This document shows, piece after piece, positions 63,148 through 64,000 of a stretch of 64,000 nt of DNA. The stretch's first letter is position 1. Each line of letters opens with the position of its first letter. The stretch lies in assembly GCF_964355755.1 (NCBI RefSeq), contig NC_092674.1, positions 21,044,001 to 21,108,000 of the forward strand. Reading direction: 5' to 3'. A program made the position numbers and the translations under genes. The notes beneath the pieces were generated by a model, which was given only the letters and a program-made list of their open reading frames with translations, did not search any database and was not told where the DNA came from. The stretch is from Antedon mediterranea (Eukaryota > Echinodermata > Crinoidea > Comatulida > Antedonidae).

Positions 63148-63234
63148 GTATTGTATAAGTGGACGTAGTTAAGGCGATAAATTTGAATTTAGGAGTTTCC
63201 CCGCGGATGTTCGGGTGCTGCCATGCCGACTACG
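63148..63234 (+). pseudogene. tRNA-Ser(UGA)-like relic, copy 2
   Basis: Same decayed tRNA-Ser-like segment as in unit 1, with AAATTTGAATTTAGG in place of AAACTTGAATTTAGG in the anticodon region and TTCGGGT in place of TTCGAGT in the T-loop. It drifts at positions a functional tRNA would keep. Confidence 0.5.
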
Positions 63235-64000
63235 AATTAAACATTTATCACAATCTAATATTTATTACTGCTACTACAATACATTTTTCGTGTAGGCCTA
63301 ATTTTACGTATCTCGAAGCCGAATTGATGAATTGTACGTGCTGCTCACATTTGGCACACTGATGTTTATTGAGGGGACGCACACAATAGGCTACCGTATG
63401 TCACATTCCTGAATTTTAAGGATAAACACTAAAAAAAGGCAAAAAATAACAGTAATTTGACATGTTTCGTGAGTTGTTACGTCACGCAACAGAAATTTAT
63501 AATTCCCAGCAATGTTTTAACTGTATATATGAACTGTTTTATAAGTTGTTTTGTGACTGTGTAATTTGGTAGTAGTCACTCTCATACTGTAGGCCTACAT
63601 TTAAAAGTAACACATCCAAATGCCAACTTCAAGTCAATGGCTACCAGATGTCTCTGTGAGACGGTTATTTGAACCAGTACCAGTACCATCAACTACGCAT
63701 CAACCTGATACCACTTAAAACAGTTTAAATTAGAGAATAAGAGTGACTATAAGGAATGGTATGATAAAGCAAAATCAAAGTCATCCCTAAGTGATTGTGC
63801 ATTATCTATTTTCGAGTTGTGCACTTTTTGTGTTTAAAAGTCCGTACATTTCTGATGCGCACCCAAGATTAATAATATTCACACAGCACAAAGTCCCGTA
63901 TTCAATATTGCGCTTTTATTAATAACTTAATCATCCTATACGAATTATTATTAAGGCAGGCAAGTGGTGCGGAGCACGGGTTACTGCTATCCCACAACAT

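Larger units (their letters stand above)
61493..64000 (+). repeat. Tandem array, 1.287-kb unit, two copies (second truncated by window edge)
   Basis: Unit 1 starts CTGAAAGTGATTCTTGATAA at 61493 and unit 2 starts with the same sequence near 62779; the tRNA genes in them begin exactly 1287 bp apart. Identity is high over the whole unit, including non-genic spacer, with scattered substitutions and small indels (e.g. one fewer GTACCA triplet-pair in unit 2). The last bases of the window match 62674-62720, so the array may continue to the right. Confidence 0.95.

Overview
The window is animal nuclear DNA, AT-rich, with small phase-matched exons in large introns, many fossil transposons, an intron-containing tRNA and three recognisable metazoan genes. 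The gene content (MRP4-type ABC transporter, GRTP1, single-copy-type FMR1/FXR), the very frequent palindrome TAGGCCTA and the tandem C-type lectins suggest a marine deuterostome invertebrate, most likely an echinoderm. The species cannot be fixed from the sequence alone.

Layout. (1) 1-7894, minus strand: the 5' half of an ABCC4/MRP4-like transporter, 14 exons encoding about 640 residues (first membrane domain and first nucleotide-binding domain), running off the left edge. (2) 9441-19865, plus strand: a complete seven-exon GRTP1 (TBC Rab-GAP) gene, head-to-head with the transporter; its introns hold a nested foldback element and a deleted piggyBac-like element. (3) 19866-29095: a gene-free stretch with a palindromic repeat, a TTGTCCCCC-ended repeat, a 38-bp minisatellite and a probable long 3' UTR of the next gene. 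(4) 29096-46905, minus strand: a complete 15-exon FMR1/FXR homologue (818 residues) with Tudor/Agenet, KH1, KH2, nuclear export signal, RGG segments and an unusual C-terminal array of 16 hexapeptides. Its introns carry at least ten transposon copies and two striking tandem arrays. (5) 47564-48917, minus strand: a broken rhodopsin-family GPCR interrupted by a minisatellite. (6) 52317-59982, minus strand: two tandem C-type lectin genes, each with a QPD-type lectin domain followed by a mucin-like Thr/Pro-rich 13-residue tandem repeat. The distal gene has a signal-peptide exon and a hydrophobic C-terminus; the proximal one has no recognisable first exon and a polar C-terminus. (7) 61490-64000: a tandem array with a 1.287-kb unit, each unit carrying an intron-containing tRNA-Ile(UAU) and a decayed tRNA-Ser-like sequence, continuing past the right edge.

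The genes do not form a pathway. The noteworthy features are the mucin-tailed lectin pair, the repeat-driven remodelling of FMR1 (coding minisatellite, tandemly copied exon 9/intron 9 junction, G-rich intronic array) and a dense, partly nested set of DNA transposons whose termini and target-site duplications can be read directly. All exon boundaries were inferred by eye from GT/AG sites, reading-frame phase and family similarity; none is backed by transcript data.
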